DNA from: Erinaceus europaeus
Taxonomy: Eukaryota; Chordata; Mammalia; Eulipotyphla; Erinaceidae
Assembly: GCF_950295315.1 (NCBI RefSeq)
Contig: NC_080185.1
Span: forward strand, 48,031,237-48,095,236
Direction of reading: 5' to 3'
Length of the DNA stretch: 64,000 nt
Shown here piece after piece: positions 44,925 through 56,539 of this stretch (position 1 is its first letter; each line of letters opens with the position of its first letter). Below the pieces are notes generated by a model. It made no database searches. It saw only the letters and a list, made by a program, of their open reading frames with translations, and had not been told where the DNA came from. The position numbers and the translations under genes were made by a program.

Positions 44925-45776
44925 AAACTCTGTCCAGTATAATGCTTCACTATGCATTCACTAAAATATTAGTACATGTTATTTCACTATACTATAACAT
45001 GCCTCCAAAGAACTAAGAGGAAAGACATAATAAATGCCAACTACACCTAATTCAGAACTGTCAAAGAGAGGATCTAAAATGACTTTACAATAAAATGTTA
45101 GACTAAGACTTTTCTATTAAGAAAAGAATTAGGAACTTTCAAGATAGCTCACTTTGCCTTGCATAGCATCCATGCTCAAACCCTGGCCTCCACAGCACTG
45201 GGAGGATTTTCAGTGAAGTGCTATCTGTACCCCTGTTTCTCTGACTCTGTCTCTTTCTGTTTGAGAAAGTTGACCTACAGCAATGAAGTCTCAGCAATGC
45301 TAATAACTAAACAAACAAACAAACAAACTACAACATGTCTTTTACTCTCAAATCTGAAAATACAGATTGTTTACCTCTTATGTATCACTTGGAATTCTGC
45401 TATCAGAGTAAATGCCAAAGTAGATCTTCAGATAAAAATCATAACAGAAGACCTGTAAATTTTAGAAGGCTGTACAACTATAATTGTTGAAGTTAAATGA
45501 ATAAATGTAATCAGAATTTATATTGCCATACAATTCCAATTAATAAAGTCAAATTGTGCCTTTTGTCTAATATATAAGTACACATTTATGACAGGAAATA
45601 TGTTCCCACCTATATAATATGTATAAAGCCTTTTTAAAATGCCCAATCACTGATGTATTAAATAATGCAGAAAATTTGCTACTGAATATGCAAACTTTTC
45701 TCACAATTATGCAGCTTGATTATTTATAACACCTCTATGTTGAGGAAAACATTAATGTATTATTTACAAAGCCCGT
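44925..45776. other. Mostly unassigned; SINE remnant
   Basis: 45128-45265 looks like a diverged plus-strand SINE-C (caagatagctcactttgcct, 'tgctcaaaccctggcctcca', then CT-rich sequence). The rest is not assigned. Confidence 0.4.
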
Positions 45777-45793
45777 AGTTTGCTTATTTTTTT

Positions 45794-46073
45794 AAATATT
45801 TTATTTTATTTATTTATTCCCTTTTGTTGCCCTTGTTGTTTTATTGTTGTAGTTATTATTGTTGTAGTCGTTGTTGGATAGGACAGAGAGAAACGGAGAG
45901 AGGAGGGGAAGACAGAGAGGGGGAGAGAAAGATAGACACCTGCAGACCTGCTTCACCGCCTGTGAAGCGACTCCCCTGCAGGTGGGGAGCCGGGGTTCGA
46001 ACCGGGATCCTTATGCCGATCCTTATGCTTTGCACCACCTGCGCTTAACCCGCTGCACTACAGCCCGACTCCC
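45794..46073 (-). mobile_element. Young SINE-B, minus strand
   Basis: One of the least diverged copies. It retains a perfect palindromic B-box core ggttcgaacc at about 45993 and the 'gcgcttaacccgctgcacta' head. Target repeat agtttgcttattttttt at 45777-45793 and 46074-46090. Confidence 0.95.
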
Positions 46074-46090
46074 AGTTTGCTTATTTTTTT

Positions 46091-46418
46091 TAGACATTAT
46101 TTAGGAGCAAGAAACCATGCTAGCATAGTGTCTTCTATAACTCTAGTCAAACTTGGTATAGTCTTATATACGTTGAAGTTTAGAAAAACATGATTTTCCA
46201 TTTCGTTGTTAACAGAATGTGAAACAAAATCTAAGATTTATCACTTTCTTGGACCACAATTATAAATACAGTATCAGAAAGATTGGTAGTATAAAATTTA
46301 AAGACAAAAAACAACTTCTAGAACTACCACTGATTTTAGTACACATTTAAGTTTAGGCAAGATGTGCTCTCAAAACTGAGTGGGAATAGTAACTGTTTAC
46401 AGCAGACTGATTTTTCTT
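46091..46418. other. Unassigned sequence
   Basis: No gene or repeat recognised. Confidence 0.45.
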
Positions 46419-46435
46419 TATTCTATTTTTATTTT

Positions 46436-46720
46436 TAATATTTATTTATTCCCTTTTGTTGCCCTTGTTGTTTTATTGTTTTAGTTGTTGTTGTTGTTAT
46501 TGATGTCATCGTTGTTGGATAGGATAGAGAGAAATGGACAGAGGAGGGAATACAGAGAGAGAGGGGGGGAGAGAAAGATAGACACCTGAAGACCTGCTTC
46601 ACCATTTGTGAAGCGACTCTCGTGCAGGTGGGGAGCTGGGGGCTCGAACCAGGATCCTTAGACCTGTATTTGCGCTTTGTGCCACCTACGCTTAACCCGC
46701 TGAGCTACCACCCAACTCCC
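46436..46720 (-). mobile_element. SINE-B, minus strand, with TSD
   Basis: Full copy with tail TTTATTTATTCCCTTTTGTT, 'gggctcgaaccaggatcc' and head 'cttaacccgctgagctacca'. Near-perfect 17-bp target repeats (tattctatttttatttt; tattctgtttttatttt) at 46419-46435 and 46721-46737. Confidence 0.93.
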
Positions 46721-46737
46721 TATTCTGTTTTTATTTT

Positions 46738-46893
46738 ATTGTTAGATTGAGGGTGAGAAAAAGAGAGAGATAAAAAAGACATTATAGGACTGCTCCACCA
46801 CTGGTAAAGATATTCTCATGTGGTAATCATGGACTCAAACCTGGGTTATCATGCTTCATAAAATTTATGCTCTACTGTGTGATTACCTCTTAG
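46738..46893 (-). mobile_element. Old SINE remnant, minus strand
   Basis: Purine block (gagggtgagaaaaagagaga), 'ggactgctccaccactggta', 'ggactcaaacctgggttatc'. Head degraded. Confidence 0.5.
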
Positions 46894-48808
46894 AGGGAGT
46901 GAAACAGAGCATAATAAACCACTGTATCATGCCTCTTGTCTCAGCAATTATTTGGAAATAAAGTTATTTGAGAAGCAGCTGGTGCAAGAAGAAAATTACT
47001 ACCTTCACTCTTAGTGTAGCATCAGAAGTTAAATCTCCCACAAAAAAGGTAAGCTTTCTGCCCCTGGAGAGTAGAAGCTGTTCTTAACACCAGAGATAAG
47101 GATTTCAGGACTGAGAAGGTTTATAATAAGCTGTTCTATTCGACTTTCTCAGATAAGAGCATCACTTTTGAAAAAATAACAAATTGAAGATCATTTAGAC
47201 TGCAAATAATTTCCATTTTTTGGCATGTTGAAAAGTTTATTGGTAAAAAAACACTTAGAAAAGAATAATTCACTGTGAAGTGTAGGAATAACAGCTTTTG
47301 AATTACAGTTTAGATTTTTTCATAAGGACTTATTAATTGTTGAAAGAGTTTCTCATGAGAGTATTAAAATAGGAATGTAGAAAATCACAATTCCAATTAA
47401 GACATGTTTAGGCTCATGAAATGGTTCAATAGGTAAAGTGCTGACTTATTACTACCCAAAATCCAAACTGGTTTGCTGTATCAATTCTTCATGATTTTGT
47501 ATATGTATTGTCTAAAAGTGTAAAATTTCATGTCCTACCCTCTTTTGTGAGTCCCAGAAGTTCCTTTATGGGAGTTTCTGTATGTATACAATTACATTTA
47601 TTTCCACTCATAAATATGTTGGTTTAATTATTATATTAAACAAAGATCCTAGAAGGGAAGAAGGAAAATATTTTCTGTCACCACAATAGAAACACTACGA
47701 AAAACCTATTTGAAGTGGGAATGTTGATAAAAAAAAAAAAGAGATACTTGGAGACCTCTTTTTCCATTTCTTTTTCCCTTATGCAGATTTAGGGAAAAAC
47801 AAAAGCACTGCATGTAATGTATCATTATCTTAAAACTATTACTTTGAATACAGCTGTTTCTCTTAAAAAAAAAGTTCATAGTTTAACATGAGAAATTGTA
47901 GCCAGAATGTTTCAAAATCTAAGTGTTGCCATAGAAACACAGTTTCAGATGCTACATAGCAAGAACCATATGTTACTTTTTTTTTTTTCCTGACCAAGAT
48001 TTTTTTGAATAGAGGTATTCTAGGAAGGTAGACTGTGAAATAGGTAGGAAGGCATATTATAAAGTTCTTTTCTAGGCTCTAATTTTCAAAGTCTGGAACT
48101 TACTTAACCAACAAACAGATTTATCTATGTGTCAAAAAGTACTCTTTCACTCATTGCCCTGAATCAATGTCTTTGGAAAAATCCAACTGCTGTCAACAGA
48201 GCTGTTCTCTCTATGGTTCACAGCTTGGGGCATCAAAGATTCATCAAACATAGCCTAAAGCAGACAGAGGCTTTTGCGTATATTATGTACTTCCTTATTA
48301 GAATATATTACTACCTAATAATTTAAATGAAAGTATAAGAGAAAGAAAATTGTAGGTATAGAATTTATGAGATTCCTTTTGGACTTTATGACTGAAAGAA
48401 ATTTTCAGAGTTTAAATGTAACACTTATGGTTTCTGTTCCTTAGAGATAGTATGCCTGTCATATAAAGTTAAAATAAAAAACCCAAAAGGTAGAAAAATC
48501 CCACATTTTAACACTCATATATAGCTATTTTAAATGTATGCATATATTCACATAGATGAAATTAAATATATAATGTATAGCCACTTTTACTTAATATTAA
48601 GATTTGTCATTTAAATAAGTCATCATATTGCTATATGATGTTAACTAATCTGTAATAAATAGAGTAGGACTGAGAAATATCAAATACAAAATTATGAATT
48701 TTTTTTGTATTGTGGCCTATTTCTGGGTATCTTTCTTCTTTTCTGAATTTATTTACACAATCCTTAGTGAAGATGGAGATCCTCACAAGAAGCAGTGGCC
48801 AAATAGTT
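46894..48808. other. Mostly unassigned AT-rich sequence
   Basis: About 1.9 kb, the longest quiet stretch in the second half. A worn SINE-C head (ggctcatgaaatggttcaat) lies near 47410. A 65-codon open frame at 48129-48326 has no motif. Confidence 0.5.
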
Positions 48809-49021
48809 TTTAAAAAATTATCTTTATTTTTTATTTATTGTATAGACAATCAGAAATCTAGAGGGAAGAGGTGATAAAGAGGGAGTGACACAGAGACACC
48901 TGCGACACTGCTTCACCACTTGCAAAGCATTCCCCCTGCAGGTGGGGACCAGGTGGCCAGAAAGCAAGTCCTTGAGCACTGTAACATGTGCACTAACCAG
49001 GTGTTCCACCACTTGGCCCCC
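48809..49021 (-). mobile_element. SINE-A, minus strand
   Basis: Tail ATCTTTATTTTTTATTTATT, purine block, 'agacacctgcgacactgctt', 'ttccccctgcaggtggggac', head 'ccaggtgttccaccacttgg'. Confidence 0.85.
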
Positions 49022-49136
49022 ATTTTTTGGGGGGGCGGGTATATATAAAGGAAAAACTGAATTGTAACAGACTTAGATTACTTTTTGTTTAATTATGTAA
49101 CTTTGGTTTATAAGACTGTGTTATGTTTTATTTTAT

Positions 49137-49560
49137 TTTATATTAGTGATTTAATATTGATTTACAAAATTACAAGGTAACAGGGGTACAACTCTACACC
49201 ATTCCTACTACCAGAGTTCTCTCTGTGTGTTTTAAAATATTTATTTATTTATTCCCTTTTGTTGCTCTTGTTGTTTTATTGTTGTAGTTATTATTGTTGT
49301 TATTGATGTCATTGTTGTTGGATAGTTGGGTAGGACAGAGAAAAATGGAGAGAAGAGGGGAAGACAGACCTGCTTCACCGCTTGTGAAGCGACTCCCTTG
49401 CAGGTGGAGAACTGGGGGCTATAACCAGGATCTTTACGCTACTGCCAGAGTTCTGAACCCCTAATCCCTCCATTGTAAGCTACAGCAGTTCTCCTAAGGT
49501 TGCAGGTATAGGTTAACTATTATTTCTACAACTACATATGTATATTTGTATATGCTTGTT
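49137..49560 (-). mobile_element. Old L1 3'UTR-like repeat split by a SINE
   Basis: Left part 49137-49232 (gatttacaaaattacaaggt, 'caactctacaccattcctac', 'cagagttctctc') and right part 49446-49560 ('agagttctgaacccctaatc', 'ctccattgtaagctacagca'). The two parts match the continuous copy at 54756. Confidence 0.65.
49233..49445 (-). mobile_element. SINE-B inserted in the old repeat
   Basis: Full tail and body (tttattgttgtagttattat, ggatagttgggtaggacaga, gtgaagcgactcccttgcag), truncated before the head at 'aggatctttacgctactgcc'. 'ctaccagagttct' and 'ctgccagagttct' on the two sides look like the target repeat. Confidence 0.85.
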
Positions 49561-49564
49561 CTTT

Positions 49565-49851
49565 ATTTTTTTATATTTATTTATTTCCTTTTTGTTGTCC
49601 TTGTTGTTTTTATTGTTGCTGTAGTTATTATTGTTGTTTATGTTGTCGTTGTTGCATAGGAAAGAGAGAAAGGGAGAGAGGAGGGGAAGACAGAGGGGGG
49701 AGAGAAAGATAGACACCTGCACACCTGCTTCACCTCCTGTGAAGCGACTCCCCTGCCGGTGGGGACCTCGGGGCTGGAACCGGGATCTTTCTGCCTGTCC
49801 TTGTGCTTTGCGCTATGTGCGCTTAACCTGCTGGGCTACCGCCCGACTCCC
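49565..49851 (-). mobile_element. SINE-B, minus strand
   Basis: Full copy: TTTATTTCCTTTTTGTTGTC, 'gcataggaaagagagaaagg', 'agacacctgcacacctgctt', 'gcgcttaacctgctgggcta'. Confidence 0.9.
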
Positions 49852-50130
49852 TCTTTATTTATTGTTTTTCCCTCCAGTGTTATCACTAGGGCACAGTGCT
49901 GGCACTACAAATCCACTGTTCCTGGTGGCTATTTTTTCCCATTATATTGTATAGAACAGAGAGAAATTGGGAGAGGAGAGGGAGATAGGGATAAAGACAG
50001 ATAACTGCTTCATTACTCCTGATGCTTTCCTCCTGCAGGTGGGGAACGAGGGCTCGAACCTAGATTCATGGAAAGTTCTTGTGCTTAGTTCTATGTGTGC
50101 TTAACCAGGCGTGCCACCACCCGGCCCCCT
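49852..50130 (-). mobile_element. SINE-A with tail-side extension, minus strand
   Basis: 'ccctccagtgttatcactag', 'gctggcactacaaatccact', 'cctggtggctattttttccc', purine block, 'cctcctgcaggtggggaacg', 'gggctcgaacctagattc', head 'gcttaaccaggcgtgccacc'. The extension is the reverse of the SINE-B type 'agcagtggatt' module. Confidence 0.85.
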
Positions 50131-50139
50131 TTGGTTATT

Positions 50140-50498
50140 ATTATTATTTTTAATGGTCCTTCTTCTTTTCCTTTCCAAGTCACATGTATACCTATTACTA
50201 CATCTAAATGTCCCCACCTTTTTCCTCTTCTCTCTCAGGATCCTGATGGAGTTGGACTTTAGATTCCCCTATCATTTCTCCCCAACTGGGAGTATAGGTA
50301 AAACTTATTTTGGGGGTACAGACGGTGGGAGTTCTGGCCTCTGTAATTCCTTCTCCACTGGACATGGGCGTTGGCAGGTTGATCCATACCTTTATCCTGT
50401 TTCTATCTTTCCCCAGTGGGGTAGGGCTCTGGAGAAGTGAGGTTCCAGGACACATTGATGAGGTTGTCTGCCCAAGAAACTCAGCATAGAATCATAAT
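50140..50498 (-). mobile_element. Old long L1 3'UTR, interrupted
   Basis: 'aagtcacatgtatacctatt', 'gagtataggtaaaacttatt', 'ctggacatgggcgttggcag', 'gttgatccatacctttatcc', 'ccagtggggtagggctctgg'. Breaks at 'gaatcataa' and resumes at 50936. Confidence 0.65.
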
Positions 50499-50935
50499 GT
50501 TGCGGGAGAGAAGGTACCACCCAGAAATAATGGTAGTTCCAGGTGTGGCTGGAATGCTGAGGGAGAAGGTACCACCCAGAAATAAGAGTGGTTTCAGGTG
50601 TGGCTTAGAATGTGTAAGCAGGGTTTTGAGTTTAAAACTCTAAATCTGAGAGCATTAGAGCTCCTTGGCCCAATCACCATGTAAGTCAGTTAACATCTCT
50701 CTCAACCTCTCTCTCTCTCTTCTCTCTCTTTTTCTCTCTCGTATACCCTAACAGGTAATAAGCCTGAAAATCATGCCCTCTCCTCAATTCTTCATTGAGA
50801 TAATGCATGGCAGACTTTGGGAATGGGGACAAGCAAATGTCAGCCTTCCCAACCCCCTCTTTCCCTATAACGTAAGTTTTGGAATGGGGGAAAGCAAGCA
50901 TTGGCCTTCCCGTTCCCCCTTCCCCTATAACAATG
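50499..50935. mobile_element. Unclassified LTR-like insertion, 437 bp
   Basis: Starts TGTTGCGGGAG and ends CCCTATAACA, so the ends form TGTT...AACA. It sits inside the old L1 3'UTR, whose sequence resumes right after it ('aacatctgcaacttggtggc'). Internal structure: a 53-bp direct duplication (50504-50556 and 50559-50612; gagaaggtaccacccagaaa core), a CT tract (50696-50741) and a second imperfect pair (50812-50871 and 50876-50932). No coding capacity. It could be a solo LTR; the orientation is unclear. Confidence 0.5.
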
Positions 50936-51000
50936 ATAACATCTGCAACTTGGTGGCTGAAAGGCAGCATGTTTTACTCACACAATTTCACCTCTTTTTG
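50936..51000 (-). mobile_element. Old long L1 3'UTR, continuation
   Basis: 'aacatctgcaacttggtggc' and 'tgaaaggcag' correspond to the 'gcatctggaacctgtggctg' block of the copy at 12230. Confidence 0.5.
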
Positions 51001-51415
51001 TAGTGTGTTACTGTACTATGCTCACTATCAAGGTGCCAGTCTCCTTCCCTAAGAGTTTGTTAAACTTCATTCTCGCCCTCCTTCTTCTGCTTCTGGTAAT
51101 CTTACTTCTATATCAATCTCTTGGTAAAATCTTGGTTTATTTTTATTTATCCACATTTTTTTTCTATAAAATCCACTGGAGTCACAGAAACATAAAGATA
51201 AGATACAAATGATGTTTAAATTAAATTGTTAATATTTAGTGACATGAACTTGATAAAGAAAAAACTGTATTTTATTTTGATGACCTTGGGATCACTATGG
51301 TGGTTACCATTGGAGGAGTGTGGTGGCTCAAATTTGGGTCCTTGCAAACTGTAATGTTTTGCTCAATCATGCACAAGATTTTCATGAAATATGTATGTGT
51401 ATCTTTGTTTTATAC

Positions 51416-51464
<49 letters not shown>
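51416..51464. repeat. (GATA)n microsatellite
   Basis: Twelve uninterrupted GATA units. Confidence 0.97.
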
Positions 51465-51475
51465 CAAATCATATA

Positions 51476-51612
51476 TATGACCTTGGGAGGAGTATGGTGC
51501 TTACCTTTGGAAAAGAGTGGAGGGTCATAGAAGTTTGGTGGTATGAGTGGTGTGGAAGTATATACCTATTATCTTATAATTTTGAAAATCACTAATAAAA
51601 TATATATTTAAA
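51476..51612 (+). mobile_element. Old L1 3' end, plus strand
   Basis: 'gtttggtggtatgagtggtg', 'cctattatcttataattttg', 'aatcactaataaaatatat', A-rich tail. A partial second copy of the 'gaccttggga' start lies at 51280, before the GATA repeat. Confidence 0.55.
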
Positions 51613-51647
51613 AACAAAACAAAAAATACAAAATAAAACAGCCTGAA

Positions 51648-51830
51648 AAGGGTTAGAAAAAATAGTTCACTAGCATAGTGCTTTGCTTTACCATGCGTAA
51701 GACCCAGATTTGAGTCAGGCCCTTACCACACTGGAGGAAGTTTCAGTGCTGTGATCTCTTTCACTCTGCCTCTCTGTCTTTACCTAAAACAAATAAACAA
51801 TCAATAACAACAACAACAACAACAAAACAA
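51648..51830 (+). mobile_element. SINE-C, plus strand
   Basis: Head 'tagttcactagcatagtgct', 'gacccagatttgagtcaggc', CT-rich section, AACAAATAAACAATCAATAAC tail. Confidence 0.6.
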
Positions 51831-52735
51831 GGAACACTGAAAAAATATCTTGAATTATACCCTGTATCTGTATATGTCTTGACTTAAGTATAAGTTAAAT
51901 TTTTGTCTAAAGTGTGTATTAAATGCTAATTGCAAAAGCTGAATGATTTGAAAGTAATATTCTGACCAAGTAATCTCCTTTCATTTTTGTGTTTTAGAGC
52001 CACTCATGGAGGGTTATGTCAGAACATCTTTCTTTGTGAAATATTGTAAGCAATGGAAAAATCATTCTAGATACTATTTTTACAGTTATATAGCTGTTTT
52101 GCTGTTTATAAGCTATATACATTGCACCTGCACAATAGCATGGCATAGGATTTGGAGTAGTCACAAGATGAACATATAAGAGAATGAAATTAACATTTTG
52201 GGTACAGAGTGTAAAGTTCTAGTTTTGTTTTCACTGTCTTAGCTTTTTTAGGTTCTTCAACCCACCTATCTTAAATTTAAATTTAGCCATAAATCCATGA
52301 CTTTTAAATAATTATAGACATTTGGTCTTTCAAAGGATGGCTTCCCCCATAGCATTTATGAGAGCTAAATGCTAACTTTAAAGCAAAAATATGTGGGTGA
52401 AGTATAAAAATAGATAGGTGTACACATCATTTTAAATTATGATGATTAATCCCTAATTTTATTTACTCTTGAAATGTGATCTCAAGGCATATTTTAACCT
52501 AGTGTGTAAGGATGTTGCTAAGATAATTTATTTTAATCTAGTGGCACAGAACAGGTATTTATGCTAAGAGGATATACCCATTAATAGAATTGCTAGAAGT
52601 ACTCACCCATTAATAGATAAGCTCATTTTAGAAATGTAAAGTAATATCATTTACAAAGGAATATAATATCACAGGGCTTGTCACTGAGAATCTACTATGT
52701 AAAGCACTTTATTTGTTATGCTTAGAACTTTTTTC
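51831..52735. other. Unassigned AT-rich sequence
   Basis: Nothing recognised in about 900 bp. Confidence 0.5.
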
Positions 52736-52865
52736 ATCAGCTCTTTTATGATAATGTAGGGTATTTTCAGCTCTTGTTTATGATAATGTAGGGTATTGAA
52801 CCTGGGACCTTTGGTGCCTCAGGTTTGACAGTCTTTTTGCTGAATCATTATGCTGTCTCCTGTAA
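52736..52865 (-). mobile_element. SINE-C with internal duplication
   Basis: 'gtattgaacctgggaccttt', 'gctgaatcattatgctgtct'. A roughly 30-bp unit (tcagctcttttatgataatg...) is tandemly duplicated at 52737-52797. Confidence 0.65.
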
Positions 52866-54268
52866 CGCAGTATATTGCTTTTCAATAACTGTGAAACAGA
52901 AGTTTGTATTATCCTCCTCCAGACAGGACCTCATATAGATAGTAATTTTAGTCATAGAGGAAAGAAAATCTATCATGCTAAAGAAACAAGTACATTCCAT
53001 GAGTTTTGCCAAAATTATTCTAATGCCAGTAGTAAAAAATTGTGTGGATTTCTAGACATGCTTAATCATCCAGTACTTTTTTTAACTGTCAGTAAAGTTG
53101 ATGATTTCTAATCAGGATACATATTCAGATTCCTCCTACTGTGGTGGCCTTGGATTGTGATAAATAGTTGGAAGAAGGTCTATGTACAATCTATAGTCAG
53201 AACACTGAGAAAAATAAATTGGGTTCAATTCAGTTCCATAATTTTCTAGAAATTAATGTTTCGATTAACTTCAGTGCCATCTAATTCCACAGTGCCAGTT
53301 CTACATTTATAACCTCAATATATAATCAATAATATATAAATAAAAACATTTAATATGCTCTCTAAAAGTTTAACATATTAATATTTTTTTCTTTCATTTA
53401 GTCACCTCAAAACAAAAATCAGTCTATATTATATAGCTGCACATGTTAAGTGGTTGTGGAAGGAGTAAGCTTTGAGTTCTTAATTGAACAGTAGTAAAAA
53501 TAAATAATACCCTCTTAGCACAGGTTTTAGATTTTCCTCCTTCTACATTAATTCAACTGTTTGTGTCTGACTATGACTTGCTTTGTAACTAATTATGAAA
53601 AATGGAAACAGAAGAACTCTTTGGTCCAAAATTAATATTTAAGACTTTCTTCCAATGTTTCAGGAGAAGAAATAGAAAAAAGAACCTATTCTCTCAACTG
53701 AATAGAGTTGACAATATGTAATTATAGATATTATTTTGTGTTGTTCTCTAGGATTTTGTTGTTTAAGATTGCTTGATTCTATAAATGATAATTTTGTTTA
53801 AAGATTAGTCCACAACCTAGTATTAGTATTTGCTGCTATATGCTTAAATATATTAAGCTTATTAATCTTAACATTTCCTTTTTCCTATTTGTAGAACTTA
53901 AGATTCACTTAAAACTCGGGAAACAAATAGAAAAGCTTTTTATTATTCCATAATAAAATTTTAATTATTGTATTATCTTCACGGTATTATGAAAACATCA
54001 AAGTATAATATTTTCATAAAACATTATGAAAGCAAGTAATGACTAAAATAACTAGCAAACGGTTTTCTACAAGCTATTTTAATAATTGAGTTCATTGTAT
54101 ATTTTAGAATGCTTGAAATACTTGTTCAAGACCAAACTAATGGCTCTCATCTTACTTGTTCGCAATAATGTAACATATGCAGTTTTAAGAAGCCATGCGT
54201 AATGAAAGGAATGCTTTTCCTTTTTTAAAATATATTTCACCTATTTATTCTGAATGAAAGAAATACAC
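52866..54268. other. Unassigned AT-rich sequence
   Basis: About 1.4 kb with no recognised gene or repeat; a 78-codon frame at 52875-53111 has no motif. Confidence 0.5.
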
Positions 54269-54357
54269 AAGAGATGCCATGCAGTGCTTAGCTCTAGCTT
54301 ATGGTGGTGCTGGGATTTGAGCCTGACACCTTAAAGCCTCAGGCATTTAAGTCTTGT
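54269..54357 (-). mobile_element. SINE-C, minus strand, partial
   Basis: 'gatgccatgcagtgcttagc', 'ggtgctgggatttgagcctg', 'aaagcctcaggcatttaagt'. Confidence 0.6.
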
Positions 54358-54755
54358 TTTTTGTAAGTTTTTTTCTTACCATTTTGTTTGGGGAGCAGGG
54401 ACTAGTGGTTTACAGTATGGTTGTTGATAGAGGAGTATAATGTCTTATCTCCCTGTGATGGGTGTCTGCAGATCACTCTCATTCCCCAACTAAGATCTTC
54501 CACCATCTTGCACCAGGATCCACAAATCCTCTTACTTTCACTTTTCCCCTTCCCCAGAATTCTTTTCTGCAGTACACCACATCTATTCTAAATTTTACTT
54601 TGTATTTTCCCTTTTTGTCCTTGTTTCTTAAGTCCTACCTATAAGTAAGATCATCTAGCATTTGTCCTTCTCTTTTCTATCTGATCTCACTTAACATGAT
54701 TTCTTAAATCTCCATCCAAGTCGAGGCAAAATAGATGACCTCATCTTTTAAAAAA
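54358..54755. other. Unassigned sequence
   Basis: C/T-rich in part (54470-54620), possibly an old retroelement; not identified. Confidence 0.35.
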
Positions 54756-54960
54756 ATTATTAGTTATTTAATATTGATTTACAAAATTATCAGATAACAG
54801 GTGTATAATTCCACACCTTTCCCACCACTAGAGTTCTGTGTCCACATTCCCTCCATTGAAAACTGCAGTAGTTCTCCCAAGATTATAAATATGGATTGAC
54901 TACTATATATATATAATTTGCCCATTTATGAAAGTCTTTCTGCATAGCCATTATGTTGTC
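54756..54960 (-). mobile_element. Old L1 3'UTR-like repeat
   Basis: 'gatttacaaaattatcagat', 'taattccacacctttcccac', 'gagttctgtgtccacattcc', 'ctccattgaaaactgcagta', 'tatggattgactactatata'. The uninterrupted counterpart of 49137-49560. Confidence 0.65.
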
Positions 54961-54968
54961 TTCCTACT

Positions 54969-54995
54969 CCCCACCCCCCACCCCCCACCCCCACC
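54969..54995. repeat. C-rich tract (ACCCCCC)n
   Basis: Five C-runs of four to six separated by single A; the minus strand is G-rich with the run spacing of a G-quadruplex. Confidence 0.9.
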
Positions 54996-55029
54996 TGAAA
55001 GGAACTCTTTTCAGTATAAGGTTTGAAAA

Positions 55030-56350
55030 CATCTTTGAGGACTCAAGTCCAACTGCAAGAAAAATAAAAATAAAACAATAGAATTACATCAAACTGAAAT
55101 GCTTCTGCACGTCCAAGGAACCATGACCAAAACAGAAAGATGCTTTACAGAGTGAGATATCTTTATGTGCCATACATCAGATAAAGGCTTAATAACTAAA
55201 ATATATAAAGAAGTCACTAAACATGACAAAAAAAGGTGAACAGCCCCACTAATATAATAGGGAGAGAATATAGACAAAATCCTCACCAAAGAAGAGATCA
55301 GAGAGGGTCAATAGACATGAAAAAAAAAAAACCAAAGTCACTGATCAGAGAAATGCAAATAAAGACAACAATGAAATAACACTTTAAACCTGTAAGAATG
55401 TTCTACACTATAAAGGATAGAAACAAGTGTTAACAAGGATGTGGAGAAAAAGGAATCACACAATGATGTCGAGAAATTGTGCGGATGTGGTTGAGCTTGG
55501 CAGGGCTCACAAAGCACCCTGCATTCCTGATACTATGGCCTATCTACATAATCATTGTTTTGCCTGAAAGATCCCCACCTGTTCCATTCCTTTGATCTAT
55601 CTTCTTTCTACCCTCAAGACCCTCTCTGCCTCCAGGGCATTATTATTAATCTTACCAGTTGAACCCCTAGCAACAGTTGCTGGGGAGGTCCATACCATTC
55701 CCGGCCCTCTTTTGCCTTTTCTCCGCCCCTTTCCTAACCATGTGTGGTATTGTCAAGCCACTTCTGTTTCTGTCTTATCCTTTTTCCATGTCCCGACTTG
55801 GAGGAGAGCTGACGGGCAGATGGGCAGACGGAGAGGCTGACGTTGGCCGTTGCAGTTGGCACCACGTGGCTTAACCAGGTGTGCTATCATCTGACTCTGG
55901 GGTGTCCAGATGAATAAAGATTTGTATTGCTTTACCTCTACGAGCTTAGTCCCTGGAATAGTACTCAGCTATTAAAAACGGTGTAGTCGTCTCCCTTGCC
56001 TCATCTCAAATGGAATTTGAAGGAATTATGCTAACTGCGGTAAAGTGAAGAGAGAAAGATGAATACTGGATGATGTAATTTATAGGTGGAACTTAAGAAA
56101 GAAAGACAGAAATGATGTCCACAAAGTGAAATTTGGACTGGGTATGACTTATTATACTACAGCAAATGACTTAGGGAATATGGGGTGGCTGTGGAAAGAG
56201 TTTGGCTGTCTTGCTGATTGAGGATGAAAAAAGTTAAATTGGGTGAGTATGTTTTGCAAACATCTATCATGGGAAGATGAGAAATTGTACCAATGTGCAA
56301 ACAATTACACTGTAAACTATTATCCATGGACTAAAAAATTAAAAAAAAAA
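55030..56350 (+). mobile_element. Old L1 ORF2 3' region split by an LTR
   Basis: ORF2 C-terminal sequence from about 55040 ('gaaatgcttctgcacgtcca', 'gaaatgcaaataaagacaac', 'ggatgtggagaaaaaggaat') to 55466. It resumes near 55951 ('ggaatagtactcagctatta') and runs through an old 3'UTR to the A tail at 56341. About 300 bp of expected ORF2 is missing at the LTR site. Confidence 0.75.
55467..55950 (+). mobile_element. Solo LTR related to the 13744 LTR
   Basis: Begins TGTCGAGAAATTGTGCGGAT. It shares 'cacaaagcaccctgcattcc', 'cataatcattgttttgcctg', 'cctttgatctatcttctttc' and 'cagttgctggggaggtcc' with the LTR at 13744. AATAAAG near 55913. The 3' boundary and target repeat are not clear. A 30-bp SINE-head-like stretch (gcttaaccaggtgtgctatc) lies near 55869. 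Confidence 0.7.
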
Positions 56351-56351
56351 T

Positions 56352-56495
56352 AAATGGGAGAGAAAAGAAGAAAGAACCACCTGAAACACTGCACTGCCAC
56401 CTTGCAGGATGGGATTTGTGGCTGGACTCCAAGTCCTTCCACATATAATGTGAGCTCAACCAAGTGTCCAGTCACTCATCCAATAGGTTCAATAG
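56352..56495 (-). mobile_element. SINE-A, minus strand, partial
   Basis: 'gagagaaaagaagaaagaac', 'cacctgaaacactgcactgc', 'ttgcaggatgggatttgtgg', head 'gagctcaaccaagtgtccag'. Confidence 0.6.
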
Positions 56496-56539
56496 TCTTA
56501 AGCAGGTTCAGGGAATTTCTGTTTTATTTTATTTTATTT

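Noticed and set aside
45990..46070. Possible tRNA gene, because of a perfect ggttcgaacc B box
   Set aside because: The flanking sequence is the head of a minus-strand SINE-B with target repeats; no cloverleaf with an anticodon arm is evident.
51416..51464. Short regularly spaced repeats resembling a CRISPR array
   Set aside because: It is a plain GATA microsatellite in a mammalian sequence; no spacers or cas genes exist here.
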